Positions 12,796 to 22,163 of a DNA stretch of 59,651 nucleotides are shown piece after piece. The translations under genes were made by a program, and so were the position numbers. The notes under the pieces were generated by a model. The model did not search any database and was not told the DNA's origin. It worked only from the letters and a program-made list of their open reading frames with translations. The stretch comes from Candidatus Sulfotelmatobacter sp. (GTDB taxonomy: Bacteria; Acidobacteriota; Terriglobia; Terriglobales; Acidobacteriaceae): positions 1 to 59,651 of the forward strand of contig JAOAPI010000148.1 in assembly GCA_025462865.1 (NCBI GenBank), read 5' to 3'. Numbering within the stretch: the stretch's first letter is position 1; each line of letters opens with the position of its first letter.

Positions 12796-13857
12796 ATGCG
12801 AATTAGGCGCACCTTCCCCATCGCCTTGGCCGTTGTTATTGTCGCCGCGGCGGTGACCCTTGCCGTACAACTGCGAAAACATGCTCCGCCTGAGCCGGCC
12901 CGCCTGTTGCCCGGAGCCGATGGGTTCTTTTATCTGGATCTCAGCTGGGCTCGGCGGATGAACGCCGGTAAAGAGCTGCCTCCGGTGAGTCACGATCCTG
13001 AATACGAGCACTTCATCAGCGAGACCGGATTCCAGTTCGAGCGCGATCTCGACGAAGCCGCGTTTGCCGTTCACTATCCCGCCAGGTGGCCAGGTGGCGG
13101 AACCGGTGGCTCGGCTCGAGAGCCGCGCTTTTCAGAAGTTTTGGTTGGGAAATTCCACAGTGAGCGGCTCACTGCCTACCTGCGACGGATCGCGCAATCG
13201 GTTGAGAACTACCATTCCGACGAAATCTTCACCATTCGTGTGGATGGCAGATCGTTGCGCGTCGCTGTCCTGAGCCCGGATTCGGTGGCGGCGTCCAATC
13301 ACGACGACGCTGCGGTTATCGAAGGAATGGTCGACCGGTCGAAACGTCTTGCTTCTCCATTTGGAGGGCCGGCCCTGTTGCGCCAGTATTACAAACACGT
13401 TCAGTTGGCCAGTCTGGCATGGGTTGTGGCGCGCGTCGACCCGACAACCAGCATGAGCTTTCTATTCAACAAGCCTGCAACCCTCGTCGTTTCCGGAAGT
13501 TTTCTAAGTCCGCTTCATCTCAGTGCGAACGCGGTTCACATCCGCGCCGAAGCCTTTACTAAATCTCCTGACGACGCGCGCGCCATCATCGACAAAGTGG
13601 ACGTTTTCATGGCACTCACCCACAGCGCAGAGAGTTCTCTCGGGATTCACGGAACGGATCCCGACACGAAGGCATTTTTCGACAGCCTCAAGATTAAGCA
13701 GGATGGGGATCGCGCCATGCTGACCGCCGCCCTGCCGCTGGGATTTCTCCGCAAAATGTTTTCGGAGCTGCCGGCAGATCTGTCGCTCGAGGGTCCTCAG
13801 TCCCAATCTCAGCCTGCACCTTCGCCTTCGCCTTCGCCAAAGCCCAAGCACCGCTGA
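12796..13857 (+). CDS. Hypothetical single-pass exported protein
   Basis: 353 residues. One N-terminal transmembrane or signal-anchor segment (FPIALAVVIVAAAVTLAVQL) precedes a long soluble region and a Pro/Ser-rich, Lys-ending tail (PAPSPSPSPKPKHR). Inside are a LLPGADGFFYLDLSWAR stretch near residue 38 and a predicted alpha/beta core. I recognise no characterised family. It is followed 90 nt later by ccdA on the same strand, but a shared operon is not certain. Confidence 0.7.
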   Translation: MRIRRTFPIALAVVIVAAAVTLAVQLRKHAPPEPARLLPGADGFFYLDLSWARRMNAGKELPPVSHDPEYEHFISETGFQFERDLDEAAFAVHYPARWPGGGTGGSAREPRFSEVLVGKFHSERLTAYLRRIAQSVENYHSDEIFTIRVDGRSLRVAVLSPDSVAASNHDDAAVIEGMVDRSKRLASPFGGPALLRQYYKHVQLASLAWVVARVDPTTSMSFLFNKPATLVVSGSFLSPLHLSANAVHIRAEAFTKSPDDARAIIDKVDVFMALTHSAESSLGIHGTDPDTKAFFDSLKIKQDGDRAMLTAALPLGFLRKMFSELPADLSLEGPQSQSQPAPSPSPSPKPKHR

Positions 13858-13946
13858 CCTCGAAACTCGGCGCGAGATGCAACTTAAAACCTTCTCGCGC
13901 GTCTTAAGTGTATGGGCCAGAATTCGGATAGGTACAATAACAGCTG

Positions 13947-14669
13947 ATGACAAGCCTTCCGCTACCGATTGCCGCGTTTGTCGCCGGCCTCATTTCGTTT
14001 CTCTCTCCGTGCGTGCTGCCTCTGGTTCCGGGATACCTCTCGCTGATTTCCGGTGCTGGCCTCGAGGAACTCAAGGCGCCGCAGGCGCAGCTGATGCGGC
14101 GGGTGATGATCAACTCGGTCGGCTTCATCCTGGGATTCAGTGTTGTTTTTATCGTGCTCGGTGCCGCGGCAACCGAGGTCGGCCAGATGCTTGGGATGTA
14201 CAAACATACTTTGGCCAGGGTGGCAGGCGTTGTCATCATTCTCTTCGGACTGCACCTGACTGGCATCTTCAAGATCAAAGCTCTATATACCGACGCTCGC
14301 CTGCATAGCGTAAAGGGCAGCAGTACTCCTTTCGGTGCGTTCGTGATTGGCTTCGCGTTTGCTTTCGGTTGGACTCCTTGCCTGGGTCCCATCCTCACCG
14401 CGATCCTCACGATTGCCGGCGAGCAAGATACGCTCGTAAAGGGAATTCTGCTGCTTGCTGTTTATTCGCTTGGGCTGGCGGTGCCGTTTCTGTTGACATC
14501 GCTTTTGATGGAGCGGTTCTTGAAGTTTTATAGCCGCTTCCGTTCCCACATGCATGCGCTGGAAGTAGCCTCAGGTGCGCTGTTGATCGGCCTGGGAATC
14601 TTGCTGGTACTTGGCCGGTTTACCATAATTTCTAACTGGCTTTCCTTCTTGAACCGCTTCGCGCTGTGA
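13947..14669 (+). CDS. ccdA: Cytochrome c biogenesis protein CcdA (DsbD-beta-like)
   Basis: Polytopic inner-membrane protein (240 aa, six predicted helices) that passes electrons from cytoplasmic thioredoxin to the periplasm. The two membrane cysteines lie in LSPCVLPLVPGYLSLISG and FGWTPCLGPILTAILT, the hallmark CcdA motifs. The next two genes encode a TlpA-like thioredoxin and a DsbD-alpha-like domain, so the three together could form a complete reductive relay. CcdA is known to be homologous to DsbD-beta; the trio's joint role is inferred. Confidence 0.92.
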   Translation: MTSLPLPIAAFVAGLISFLSPCVLPLVPGYLSLISGAGLEELKAPQAQLMRRVMINSVGFILGFSVVFIVLGAAATEVGQMLGMYKHTLARVAGVVIILFGLHLTGIFKIKALYTDARLHSVKGSSTPFGAFVIGFAFAFGWTPCLGPILTAILTIAGEQDTLVKGILLLAVYSLGLAVPFLLTSLLMERFLKFYSRFRSHMHALEVASGALLIGLGILLVLGRFTIISNWLSFLNRFAL

Positions 14670-14714
14670 TGTTTTGGTGAGACATTGGTTTAGGATCGTG
14701 ATTGGAGAATTTCA

Positions 14715-15302
14715 GTGAAACGTAGTCCTCTGGTGCTCGTAGTCGTTGCATTTGTGGTGGCGCTGATGCTTTACGTGGGATACCACAAGGCGCGTCGTTC
14801 GGGTCCTTCGTCCCGTCTCGCGCAATCGAGCCCTGCTCCGGATTTCTCCCTGGAATCGCTCGATGGCAAGACCACGCGTCTTTCGGACTTTCGCGGCAAG
14901 GCGGTACTTCTGAACTTCTGGGCCACTTGGTGCGGCCCCTGCAAAATCGAGATGCCCTGGTTCGTTGACTTCCAAAAGCAATACGGCTCGCAAGGATTGC
15001 AGATTGTCGGCGTCGCCATGGACGATGCGAGCAAGGAAGACATCGGCAAATTCGCCAAAGAGATGGGCGTGAACTATCCCATTCTGATTGGGAAGGAGGC
15101 TGTCGGGGATGAATATGGCGGAATTCCCGGTCTTCCCGAAACCTTTCTGATCGCGCGCGACGGAAAAATCGTCGACAAAATTATTGGACTGAAGGGCAAG
15201 GCTGAAATCGAGGACGCAATCAAAGAGGCGCTCAATACCCGTCCTGCGGCCAGCCAGGCAGCGGCTTCAGACAATGCCCTCACTTCGCAGCCTCAGAAGT
15301 GA
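14715..15302 (+). CDS. TlpA/ResA-like membrane-anchored thioredoxin
   Basis: 195 residues: an N-terminal anchor helix (PLVLVVVAFVVALMLYVGY), then a thioredoxin fold with active site WATWCGPC (C73, C76) and a cis-Pro region near YGGIPGLPETFLIARDGKI. Likely a periplasm-facing reductase for cytochrome c or other thiols. The GTG start at 14715 has GGAG 7 nt upstream. It lies 45 nt after ccdA, which would be its electron donor. Confidence 0.9.
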   Translation: MKRSPLVLVVVAFVVALMLYVGYHKARRSGPSSRLAQSSPAPDFSLESLDGKTTRLSDFRGKAVLLNFWATWCGPCKIEMPWFVDFQKQYGSQGLQIVGVAMDDASKEDIGKFAKEMGVNYPILIGKEAVGDEYGGIPGLPETFLIARDGKIVDKIIGLKGKAEIEDAIKEALNTRPAASQAAASDNALTSQPQK

Positions 15303-15381
15303 CAATAGGAGCGGCGTGTCAGTCGGTCTATGATCCAGAAAGTTATTGGCACAGAACTTTTCGTTCCGCTTTGATTTTGAC

Positions 15382-15963
15382 ATGATCGACCAACAGACGA
15401 AGGCAAACAGTATCAGCACTCGCAGCGCAGCGTGGCGCACTCTGCTCTCGTTTGTGTTTCTATCGACTGCGAGCCTGTTGTCCGCTCAAACGCCCGGCAA
15501 GGCTCCAGCCCTGACGACCTCTGCGGTGCCACTGGTCACGGCTCAACGTACACGGCAAACGAGGGTGGAACTGAATTTCAGGGTTCCCGCGGGTTATCAC
15601 GTAAATTCAAACACGCCCAAGTCAGAGTTCCTGATCCCGACCGCTCTGAAGATGGAAGTTCCGACCGACATTATCTTAGAAAAAATCGTCTATCCCCAGG
15701 GCGCCGACATGACATTCCCGTTCTCTCCGGAAGAGAAGCTTAGTGTCTACAGCGGAGATTTCACCATTTCGGTCGGCGTGCACCCTCTGCATTCGGTTGT
15801 ACCGGGAAAATATGTAATGCACGGCGTGCTGCGTTATCAGGCCTGCGACAATGCGGCATGCTATCCCCCGAAAACGTTGCCAGTGAGTTTCGAAGTGAAG
15901 GTCGTGAAAGAACCGCCTGCGCATCACGCTAACCCTGCGCAGAGCCCGCACGTGCACGGATAG
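15382..15963 (+). CDS. Free-standing DsbD N-terminal (alpha) domain protein
   Basis: About 193 residues from the ATG at 15382. A signal peptide (LLSFVFLSTASLLSAQ) precedes an immunoglobulin-like domain with YQACDNAACYPPKTLPVSFE, matching the redox Cys pair and YPP context of DsbD-alpha. The usual beta (membrane) and gamma (thioredoxin) parts of DsbD are absent from this polypeptide but are encoded by the two genes just upstream. The His-rich tail is unremarkable. Likely periplasmic and redox-active. Confidence 0.85.
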   Translation: MIDQQTKANSISTRSAAWRTLLSFVFLSTASLLSAQTPGKAPALTTSAVPLVTAQRTRQTRVELNFRVPAGYHVNSNTPKSEFLIPTALKMEVPTDIILEKIVYPQGADMTFPFSPEEKLSVYSGDFTISVGVHPLHSVVPGKYVMHGVLRYQACDNAACYPPKTLPVSFEVKVVKEPPAHHANPAQSPHVHG

Positions 15964-16105
15964 AGTTCGCGCTTCACACTCAGCACCTCGCACTCGGCTG
16001 ATAACAGACCTGGGCAACGCACCGCTCCTGGTAAGATCCCGCACTCCACTCCAATCACGGTTTCTGATAGATTGAGCGCGTTTGCTCCTGCAAACGAGGT
16101 GATTC

Positions 16106-16951
16106 ATGGCATGCCGTCCCGAAGTACTGAAGCGTGTTCCCCTTTTCGCTCTTCTCGACGACGATGAGACTGCCGTTCTGGCTGCGCAAGTGGAAGCCAG
16201 AACATTCGCTCCCCGGCAACGCATCTGGAAAATCGGCGATGCTGGCGGGCGAGCGTACGTGCTGGTCAGTGGCAGGGTCCGCGTAGCGACAGTTGATGAG
16301 GACAATCAGGAAGTTGTTGTTGACGAGCCGGTCACCGGCGAATTTTTCGGTTTTGCCTCAATGCTCGAGCAGACGCCTCACCAGACCAGCGCCACGGCGC
16401 TGGAGGAGTGCGAATGTGTCGAGGTGGATCGGGAGGATATTGCCATTCTGCTCGAGCGCAAGCCGCATGCAGGTATGGATATGCTGGCTGTGCTGGGCCG
16501 GCAATTTCACAGCGCCCAGCAACTGGTTCGACTGCGCGCCACCCGTAACGCCAATGTGATGATCGAAGAGAAGGAAACATTTGGAGAACGCGTTGCCGAT
16601 TCGGTGGCGCGTTTTGGCGGCTCGTGGACTTTCATCATTACTTTTGGTTTCGTCCTCAGCATCTACGTCACGATCAATGCGATCTTGCGTAAATCAGCGT
16701 GGGACCCGTATCCGTTTATCCTGCTGAATCTATTTCTTTCCATGCTGGCGGCGGTTCAGGCGCCGGTTATCATGATGAGCCAGAACCGGCAGGATACTCG
16801 CGATCGCCTGCGCAGCGAACTGGACTACGACGTCAACCGCCGCGCCGCTTCCGACATCCAGGGCTTGGCGCGCAAGATCAACCTACTGGGAGAACAAATT
16901 GGAGATGTGGAAGACCTGCTGCGCCAAAAATCTCCCGAGGCTTCCCATTAG
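16106..16951 (+). CDS. Cyclic-nucleotide-binding-like domain fused to DUF1003
   Basis: 281 residues. Residues about 10-125 form a cNMP-binding fold (Crp/Eag type); residues about 155-270 are a DUF1003 membrane module with two helices (WTFIITFGFVLSIYVTINAI and YPFILLNLFLSMLAAVQAPV) and the family's MMSQNRQDTRDR motif. The phosphate-binding region GEFFGFASMLEQTPHQTSAT lacks the Arg that contacts cAMP in Crp, so ligand binding may differ or be lost. GAGGTG precedes the ATG. Function of DUF1003 is unknown. Confidence 0.88.
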   Translation: MACRPEVLKRVPLFALLDDDETAVLAAQVEARTFAPRQRIWKIGDAGGRAYVLVSGRVRVATVDEDNQEVVVDEPVTGEFFGFASMLEQTPHQTSATALEECECVEVDREDIAILLERKPHAGMDMLAVLGRQFHSAQQLVRLRATRNANVMIEEKETFGERVADSVARFGGSWTFIITFGFVLSIYVTINAILRKSAWDPYPFILLNLFLSMLAAVQAPVIMMSQNRQDTRDRLRSELDYDVNRRAASDIQGLARKINLLGEQIGDVEDLLRQKSPEASH

Positions 16952-17002
16952 CATTGGAGCGAAGTTGACGATCAGCTTTTGCACTCTTACCATTGCCGCG
17001 GC

Positions 17003-18415
17003 ATGAGGCGACTTTTCTTCTCGATACTGGTATCGATGACATTGTGCGCAATCGTATGGGCACAGTCGCCGCCAGTTTCTGTCGTAATCATTCATGATGT
17101 AACTGTGATTGATGCGACTGGTGCACCCGCGCAGCCGCATCGCACTGTCATTGTGCGCTCTGGGAAGATCGAGGAGATCGCCAGTTCAGCGATGGGTATG
17201 GCAGGAAAATTACCCGGCGTGCACGTCGATGGTAGTGGGAAGTTCTTGATCCCGGGCCTGTGGGATATGCACGTCCACTTAGTCTTCGGCACCTGGTTTC
17301 CGCACAGCAAAGAAATTGCCTTGCCACTCTTCATTGCCAACGGGATCACTGGTGTCCGCGACATGGGCGGAGAGCTGGACACGCTTCGGCAGTGGCGCAA
17401 GGAGATCGCTGCCGGAACATTAGTCGGCCCTCGGATGATTATTTCCGGGCCAATGCTCGATGGCCCACAGCCGCGCTTTCCCAGCTCGATTGCAATTTCC
17501 ACACCGGAAGATGGGCGACGTGCTGTGGATGATCTACAGCGGCGCGGGGCGGATTTCATCAAGCTGCAATCGCTGATCCCGCGCGATGCGGTCTTCGCCA
17601 TCGCCGACGAGGCGCGCAAACAGGGGATTCCTTTTGTCGGACACGTGCCCGATTCTGTCCGGGCGTCAGAAGCATCGAGTGCAGGCCAGAAGAGCTTTGA
17701 ACACCTGATCGGAATTTTTGAAGGCAGCTCGCCGTTGGAAGATGAGTTTCTCAAGGGACCGAAGACCGAGACCAAGTTTCTCTCGACTTACGATCCCGAG
17801 CGCGCGTCCAAATTGTTTTCGCTTTTAGCGAAGAACCATACTTGGCAGTGTCCAACGCTGGTCTGGGAACGGGGCGGTAATCTGATCGACGAGACCGACT
17901 TCGCCCAGGATTCGCGGGCCAAGTACGTTCCAGCCTACTGGAAGGAAGTGACCTGGAAAAAATTCGCGGATCAAATCGTCCACGATTACAACGCTGATGA
18001 CTTGGCCACGCGAAAGCACTTCGTGCAAAAAGAGCTGGAAGTCGTGAACGCCATGCACCACGCGGGAGTTCAGTTTCTCGCCGGAACGGACACGCCTCCT
18101 GGCGTATACATTTTTCCCGGCTTCAGCCTGCATGAAGAGTTGCAAAGATTCGTGGCGGCAGGCTTCACGCCGATGGAAGCCTTGCAAACCGCAACTCTTA
18201 ATCCTGCACAATTTCTCGGAGTGAACGATCGACTGGGAACTGTGGAGAAAGGAAAACTGGCGGATCTCGTTCTTCTCGAAGCAAATCCGCTCGACGATAT
18301 CCGGAACACGCAGAAAATTTCAGCGGTGATCGCAAACGGCCGCTATTTTTCACGAGCCGATTTAGACAAGATGCTGGCCGGAGTAGCGTTGATCGCGAGC
18401 GCGTCGAAGAAATGA
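17003..18415 (+). CDS. Secreted metal-dependent amidohydrolase (M38-like)
   Basis: About 470 residues with a signal peptide (RLFFSILVSMTLCAIVWAQ). The amidohydrolase barrel has WDMHVHL (metal His pair), DFIKLQ (bridging Lys position), VGHVPD, FEHLIG and AGTDTPPG (catalytic Asp), and a C-terminal composite domain (NPAQFLGVNDRLGTVEKGKLADLVLLEANPL). Related enzymes include Xaa-Pro dipeptidase-like and imidazolonepropionase-like hydrolases; the substrate cannot be given. I chose the ATG at 17003 to fit the signal peptide. Confidence 0.88.
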   Translation: MRRLFFSILVSMTLCAIVWAQSPPVSVVIIHDVTVIDATGAPAQPHRTVIVRSGKIEEIASSAMGMAGKLPGVHVDGSGKFLIPGLWDMHVHLVFGTWFPHSKEIALPLFIANGITGVRDMGGELDTLRQWRKEIAAGTLVGPRMIISGPMLDGPQPRFPSSIAISTPEDGRRAVDDLQRRGADFIKLQSLIPRDAVFAIADEARKQGIPFVGHVPDSVRASEASSAGQKSFEHLIGIFEGSSPLEDEFLKGPKTETKFLSTYDPERASKLFSLLAKNHTWQCPTLVWERGGNLIDETDFAQDSRAKYVPAYWKEVTWKKFADQIVHDYNADDLATRKHFVQKELEVVNAMHHAGVQFLAGTDTPPGVYIFPGFSLHEELQRFVAAGFTPMEALQTATLNPAQFLGVNDRLGTVEKGKLADLVLLEANPLDDIRNTQKISAVIANGRYFSRADLDKMLAGVALIASASKK

Positions 18416-18508
18416 AGTCTAAAATCTTTTTCCCAAACTGGGACCGTCGCTCGAAATATGTGCCAGGCAATCGTCCTGGGCCTTTGCTCTTGGCCGTAAC
18501 CTACCGTA

Positions 18509-18581
18509 GGGCCCGTGGTGTAATTGGCAGCACGTTAGCCCGTCAAGCTATAAGGTGCGGGTTCGAATCCCGCCGGGTCCA
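18509..18581 (+). tRNA. tRNA-Asp (anticodon GTC)
   Basis: Cloverleaf: acceptor GGGCCCG/CGGGTCC with one G-T pair, anticodon loop CCGTCAA giving GTC, T-arm GCGGGTTCGAATCCCGC. The 3' CCA is not encoded, unlike the other tRNAs in this window. It stands alone on the plus strand. Confidence 0.9.
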
Positions 18582-18704
18582 CGGCATTCCCTTTCTTTGG
18601 TAGGGAATTCTGACGAGGAGTTCGGGACGGGCGAACTCCTCAAAGTAATCTTGACTTCAAGTCTTTGGGTGCCGATACTATGTTCATAGCTTGACGGGCT
18701 AACG
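18582..18704 (+). ncRNA. Run of three hairpins downstream of tRNA-Asp (candidate small RNA)
   Basis: Consecutive stems: ATTCCCT/AGGGAAT (18586-18608), GAGGAGTTC/GAACTCCTC (18615-18641), and CAAAG..CTTGA/TCAAG..CTTTG (18641-18667), followed by a T-rich terminator at 18705-18738. No open frame explains the region. It may be a structured tail or a small RNA processed from the tRNA transcript, or merely decayed repeats. Confidence 0.3.
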
Positions 18705-18738
18705 CCCCGAGTTGATTTCGCGCTCGGGGTTTTGTTTT
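18705..18738 (+). terminator. Rho-independent terminator
   Basis: CCCCGAG (18705-18711) pairs with CTCGGGG (18723-18729), followed by TTTTGTTTTT. It ends the tRNA-Asp transcript and faces the glnS 3' end. Confidence 0.75.
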
Positions 18739-18753
18739 TCTGAAGCATTTTCA

Positions 18754-20490
18754 CTATCGTGTTCCGCCCTGCTTTTTCTCCACCTTCGCCCAAGTATCCT
18801 TCAGCGCCACCGTCCGGTTGAACACCGGCTTGTCCGGCCTCGAATCCGGATCGACGCAAAAATATCCCAACCGCTCAAACTGCCACCGTGTGCCAGCGGC
18901 CGCATTCGCCAGCGATGGCTCGACTTTGGCATGACTCAACACCTCGAGAGAGTTTGGGTTGAGGTTATCCAAAACATCCTTCCCCTCGTCAACCTTGCTG
19001 GGATCTTCCTTGCTAAACAGGTTCTCGTAAATCCGCACTTCGGCATCCACCGCATGACCAGCCGACACCCAGTGAATCGTGGACTTCACCTTGCGCCCGT
19101 CAGGAGAGTTCCCGCCACGCGATGCCGGATCGTAGGTGCAATGTACTTCCCCCACTTCACCTTTTTCATTTTTCACCACGCCCGTACAGGTGACAAAATA
19201 TCCGTAACGCAGCCGGACCTCGCGTCCCGGTGAAAGGCGGAAGTATCCTTTCGGCGGATCTTCCCGAAAATCATCCTGCTCGATATATAGCACTCGCGAG
19301 AACGGCACTTTGCGAGTGCCCGCGCTCGGGTCTTCCGGATTGTTGACTGCGTCCATCTCTTCGACCTGACCCTCCGGATAGTTGTCGATGACAACCTTCA
19401 GCGGACGCAGCACCGCCATGACCCGCGGGCTACGCTTGTTCAGGTCTTCTCGGACGAAGTGTTCGAGCATGGCCAGCTCAATCGAACCGTTCGTCTTCGA
19501 CACACCAATCGCCCCACAGAAATTTCGTATTGCCTCTGGCGTGTATCCCCGCCGGCGAATGCCGCCCAGCGTTGGCATCCGAGGATCGTCCCATCCGGTT
19601 ACGCGGCCTTCCTGCACCAACTGGAGCAGCTTGCGCTTGCTCAGCAGAGTGTAAGTGAGATTCAGGCGGTCGAACTCTATCTGCCTCGACGGGAAGATGC
19701 CCAGCTGCTGGATGAACCAGTTGTAGAGCGGGCGATGGTCTTCAAACTCAAGGGTGCAAAGCGAATGCGTGACGCGCTCGATGGAATCCGACTGCCCGTG
19801 CGCGAAATCGTACATGGGATAGATGCACCATTTATTTCCGGTGCGGTGATGCTCGGCGTGCAGAATCCTATACATCACCGGATCGCGCATGTTTAAATTC
19901 GGCGAAGCCATGTCAATTTTCGCCCGCAGCACGCGCGAGCCATCGGGAAATTCTCCGGCGCGCATGCGCTCAAACAAATTCAGATTCTCTTCGGCGGAAC
20001 GGTTTCGATAGGGGCTGTCCTTGCCGGGCTCGGTCAAGGTGCCGCGATGCTTGCGAATTTCCTCTGCCGTCAGGTCGTCGACGTAGGCCTTCCCATCCTT
20101 GATCAGTTTCACAGCCCACTCGTAGAGTTGATCGAAATAATCCGACGCGTAAAACAGCCCATCCCACTGGAACCCTAGCCAGTTCACATCGGCCTTGATC
20201 GACTCGACATACTCCGTTTCTTCTTTTTCCGGATTCGTGTCGTCGAAGCGAAGATTAGTATCTCCTCCGAACTCATCAGCCAGGCCAAAGTCGATGCAGA
20301 TCGCCTTGGCATGCCCGATGTGCAGATGGCCGTTAGGCTCGGGAGGGAAGCGTGTCTGCACGCGGCCATTGTGCTTGTTGGTCTTCAGATCTTCGAGAAT
20401 GATGTCGCGAATGAAGTTCGACGGAGCAGGCGAGGGCGCGGCAGCCACAGCTTTTTCTCCAGCTTCGGTAGGGGGATGAGGTGGATTCAT
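18754..20490 (-). CDS. glnS: Glutaminyl-tRNA synthetase
   Basis: Class I synthetase charging tRNA-Gln; 578 residues. Motifs: [17 protein letters not shown] (HIGH at about 57-60) and [11 protein letters not shown] (KMSKS equivalent). PPEPNGYLHIGHAK-type sequences distinguish GlnRS from GluRS, whose motif is PSPTG (compare gltX at 23313). The C-terminal anticodon-binding beta-barrels run from about residue 350. The N terminus has about 20 Pro/Ala-rich extra residues. It may form a loose minus-strand group with the two genes upstream. Confidence 0.97.
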   Translation of the reverse strand: MNPPHPPTEAGEKAVAAAPSPAPSNFIRDIILEDLKTNKHNGRVQTRFPPEPNGHLHIGHAKAICIDFGLADEFGGDTNLRFDDTNPEKEETEYVESIKADVNWLGFQWDGLFYASDYFDQLYEWAVKLIKDGKAYVDDLTAEEIRKHRGTLTEPGKDSPYRNRSAEENLNLFERMRAGEFPDGSRVLRAKIDMASPNLNMRDPVMYRILHAEHHRTGNKWCIYPMYDFAHGQSDSIERVTHSLCTLEFEDHRPLYNWFIQQLGIFPSRQIEFDRLNLTYTLLSKRKLLQLVQEGRVTGWDDPRMPTLGGIRRRGYTPEAIRNFCGAIGVSKTNGSIELAMLEHFVREDLNKRSPRVMAVLRPLKVVIDNYPEGQVEEMDAVNNPEDPSAGTRKVPFSRVLYIEQDDFREDPPKGYFRLSPGREVRLRYGYFVTCTGVVKNEKGEVGEVHCTYDPASRGGNSPDGRKVKSTIHWVSAGHAVDAEVRIYENLFSKEDPSKVDEGKDVLDNLNPNSLEVLSHAKVEPSLANAAAGTRWQFERLGYFCVDPDSRPDKPVFNRTVALKDTWAKVEKKQGGTR

Positions 20491-20540
20491 TACCCTTTGA
20501 TCTTACCGCAAGAAAACAGCAGAAGACGATGGACCAGCCA

Positions 20541-22079
20541 TCAAACCCCTGCCGACACCACCTGCCCCGGCGCGGCTGCAACCATCTCCTGCTCCAGTTG
20601 CCGCCGGTAGCGTACGTGCCGCCAGCGCGTGGCCTCTACCAGCGGCTTCCATACCGGATTCACCAGGTCGTGCTTGATCAGCAAATGCCAGAAGCGATTG
20701 GAGCGTTTGTACAGATACGACATGGCGAGATAGAGAGGGACGGCCTGCCAGTCCTGCGGCCGGCGGCGCCAGATGGATAGATGCGAGAAGAGTCGCTGGT
20801 AGATCCAGGCGTAGCCGTGCTCGAGCTCCTCAGGACTCATATGCCTGGGCTGAAAGACTGCATGGGCTGTGTCGTAGAGATTCCAGTCGCGATGCAGAAG
20901 GCGTCCTTCGGCCTCCATCTGCCGAAATAACGGCGTCGCCGGATAGGGCGTGAGAATGTGAAACGTGGCGCACTCCAGCCGGTTCTCCTCAATCCATCCG
21001 GCGGTGCGTGCGAATACGTCCTTGCGGTCGTGATCAAAGCCCAGGACGAACGACCCATTCACCTGGATGCCGTGGTCGTGCAAAATCTGCACGCGCCGCG
21101 AGTAGTCGGAAGTCTTGGGCGTCTTCTTATGCGCTGCTGCGAGATTGTCGTCCGAAAGGGATTCAAACCCGACGAACACCCCGGTGCATCCCGCCAGCGC
21201 CATGTGGCGGATCAAGCTCGGATCGTCCGTGATATCGATTGTGACGGCAGCGCTCCAGATTTTATTCAGCGGCTGTAGCGCGCTGCACAGTGCGTGAAGG
21301 TAGTCGCGGCGCGAGCCGAGATTATTGTCGATGAAAACCGCATAGGGCTGGGCATCCGCCTTGAACTCGTCAACTACCTGCTGCGGATAACGCATGCGAT
21401 ACGGCATACGCAGGCCGTCAGTTGCAAGAAAGCAGAATCCGCAGCGATTGTGGCAGCCTCGGGTAGCGATCAGACTGGTCGTCGTCAGGAATCCGTGGCG
21501 AGGAAGAATTGAACGCATCGGCGGAGGATCGTCGCGGTAGTCGTTTTCATAGGTGGCCGCATAGCGCGGCTGCAAAGCATTATTCTCGACATCCTTCAAG
21601 ATCTTGGGCCATAGCTGAACGCCATCTCCCAGGGCCAGGGCGTCGGCATGCGGCGAGCACTCATCAGGGCAGGAAAGAACGTGTAATCCTCCCAGGATTA
21701 CTTTGGACCCGCGGTCGCGGTACCAGTCCGCAAGCTCGTAAGCTCGCCGGGCAAAAGTCAGGTGCACCGTGATGCCCACCACCTGCGGCAGGGGATTAAA
21801 GGGCGGTCGTCCATCGAGCAGGTTCTCGTCAAAATACTCAACCCGCCAATGCGCAGGCGTGGTCGCGGCAAAGCTGGTCAGGGCCAGGGTAGGCGTAAGC
21901 ACATGTTTGCCAAAACTGGCATTTGCGTCTTTTGGATAAAACGGATTGATCAGCAACGCGTAGTGGGGCTCAATACAGCCGGCGGCCGCGGTCGCATTAA
22001 GCAGCGGCGCAGTTGTCATTTCAGAAGGCATCCAGCGCTTCTTGATGGGACGCAGGAATGGCTCATGACACTCGATCAT
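20541..22079 (-). CDS. B12-binding-domain radical SAM protein
   Basis: About 512 residues. An N-terminal cobalamin-binding-like domain (ALLINPFYPKDAN.., VILGGLHVLSCPDECSPHAD) is followed by a radical SAM core with the cluster motif RGCHNRCGFC and by a C-terminal domain holding GYAWIYQRLFS. Members of this group methylate or rearrange small molecules or lipids; the substrate is unknown. The start is unclear: ATG at 22079 is used, but a promoter-like pair at 22089-22115 would place the transcript start near it, so ATG 22031 or 22019 may be the real start. Confidence 0.88.
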   Translation of the reverse strand: MIECHEPFLRPIKKRWMPSEMTTAPLLNATAAAGCIEPHYALLINPFYPKDANASFGKHVLTPTLALTSFAATTPAHWRVEYFDENLLDGRPPFNPLPQVVGITVHLTFARRAYELADWYRDRGSKVILGGLHVLSCPDECSPHADALALGDGVQLWPKILKDVENNALQPRYAATYENDYRDDPPPMRSILPRHGFLTTTSLIATRGCHNRCGFCFLATDGLRMPYRMRYPQQVVDEFKADAQPYAVFIDNNLGSRRDYLHALCSALQPLNKIWSAAVTIDITDDPSLIRHMALAGCTGVFVGFESLSDDNLAAAHKKTPKTSDYSRRVQILHDHGIQVNGSFVLGFDHDRKDVFARTAGWIEENRLECATFHILTPYPATPLFRQMEAEGRLLHRDWNLYDTAHAVFQPRHMSPEELEHGYAWIYQRLFSHLSIWRRRPQDWQAVPLYLAMSYLYKRSNRFWHLLIKHDLVNPVWKPLVEATRWRHVRYRRQLEQEMVAAAPGQVVSAGV

Positions 22080-22088
22080 GCGCCGTAC

Positions 22089-22115
22089 TTTATATCGCAA
22101 AGTACTTCATGTCAA
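22089..22115 (-). promoter_or_regulatory. Candidate sigma-70 promoter
   Basis: On the minus strand, a perfect TTGACA (22110-22115) and TATAAA (22089-22094) are spaced 15 nt apart, just upstream of the radical SAM gene. The spacing is short of the ideal 17, so confidence is moderate. Confidence 0.4.
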
Positions 22116-22163
22116 CGGCATTTCGCCGAAGATGTTTCCGGAACGTACTACCCCACGCCACTA

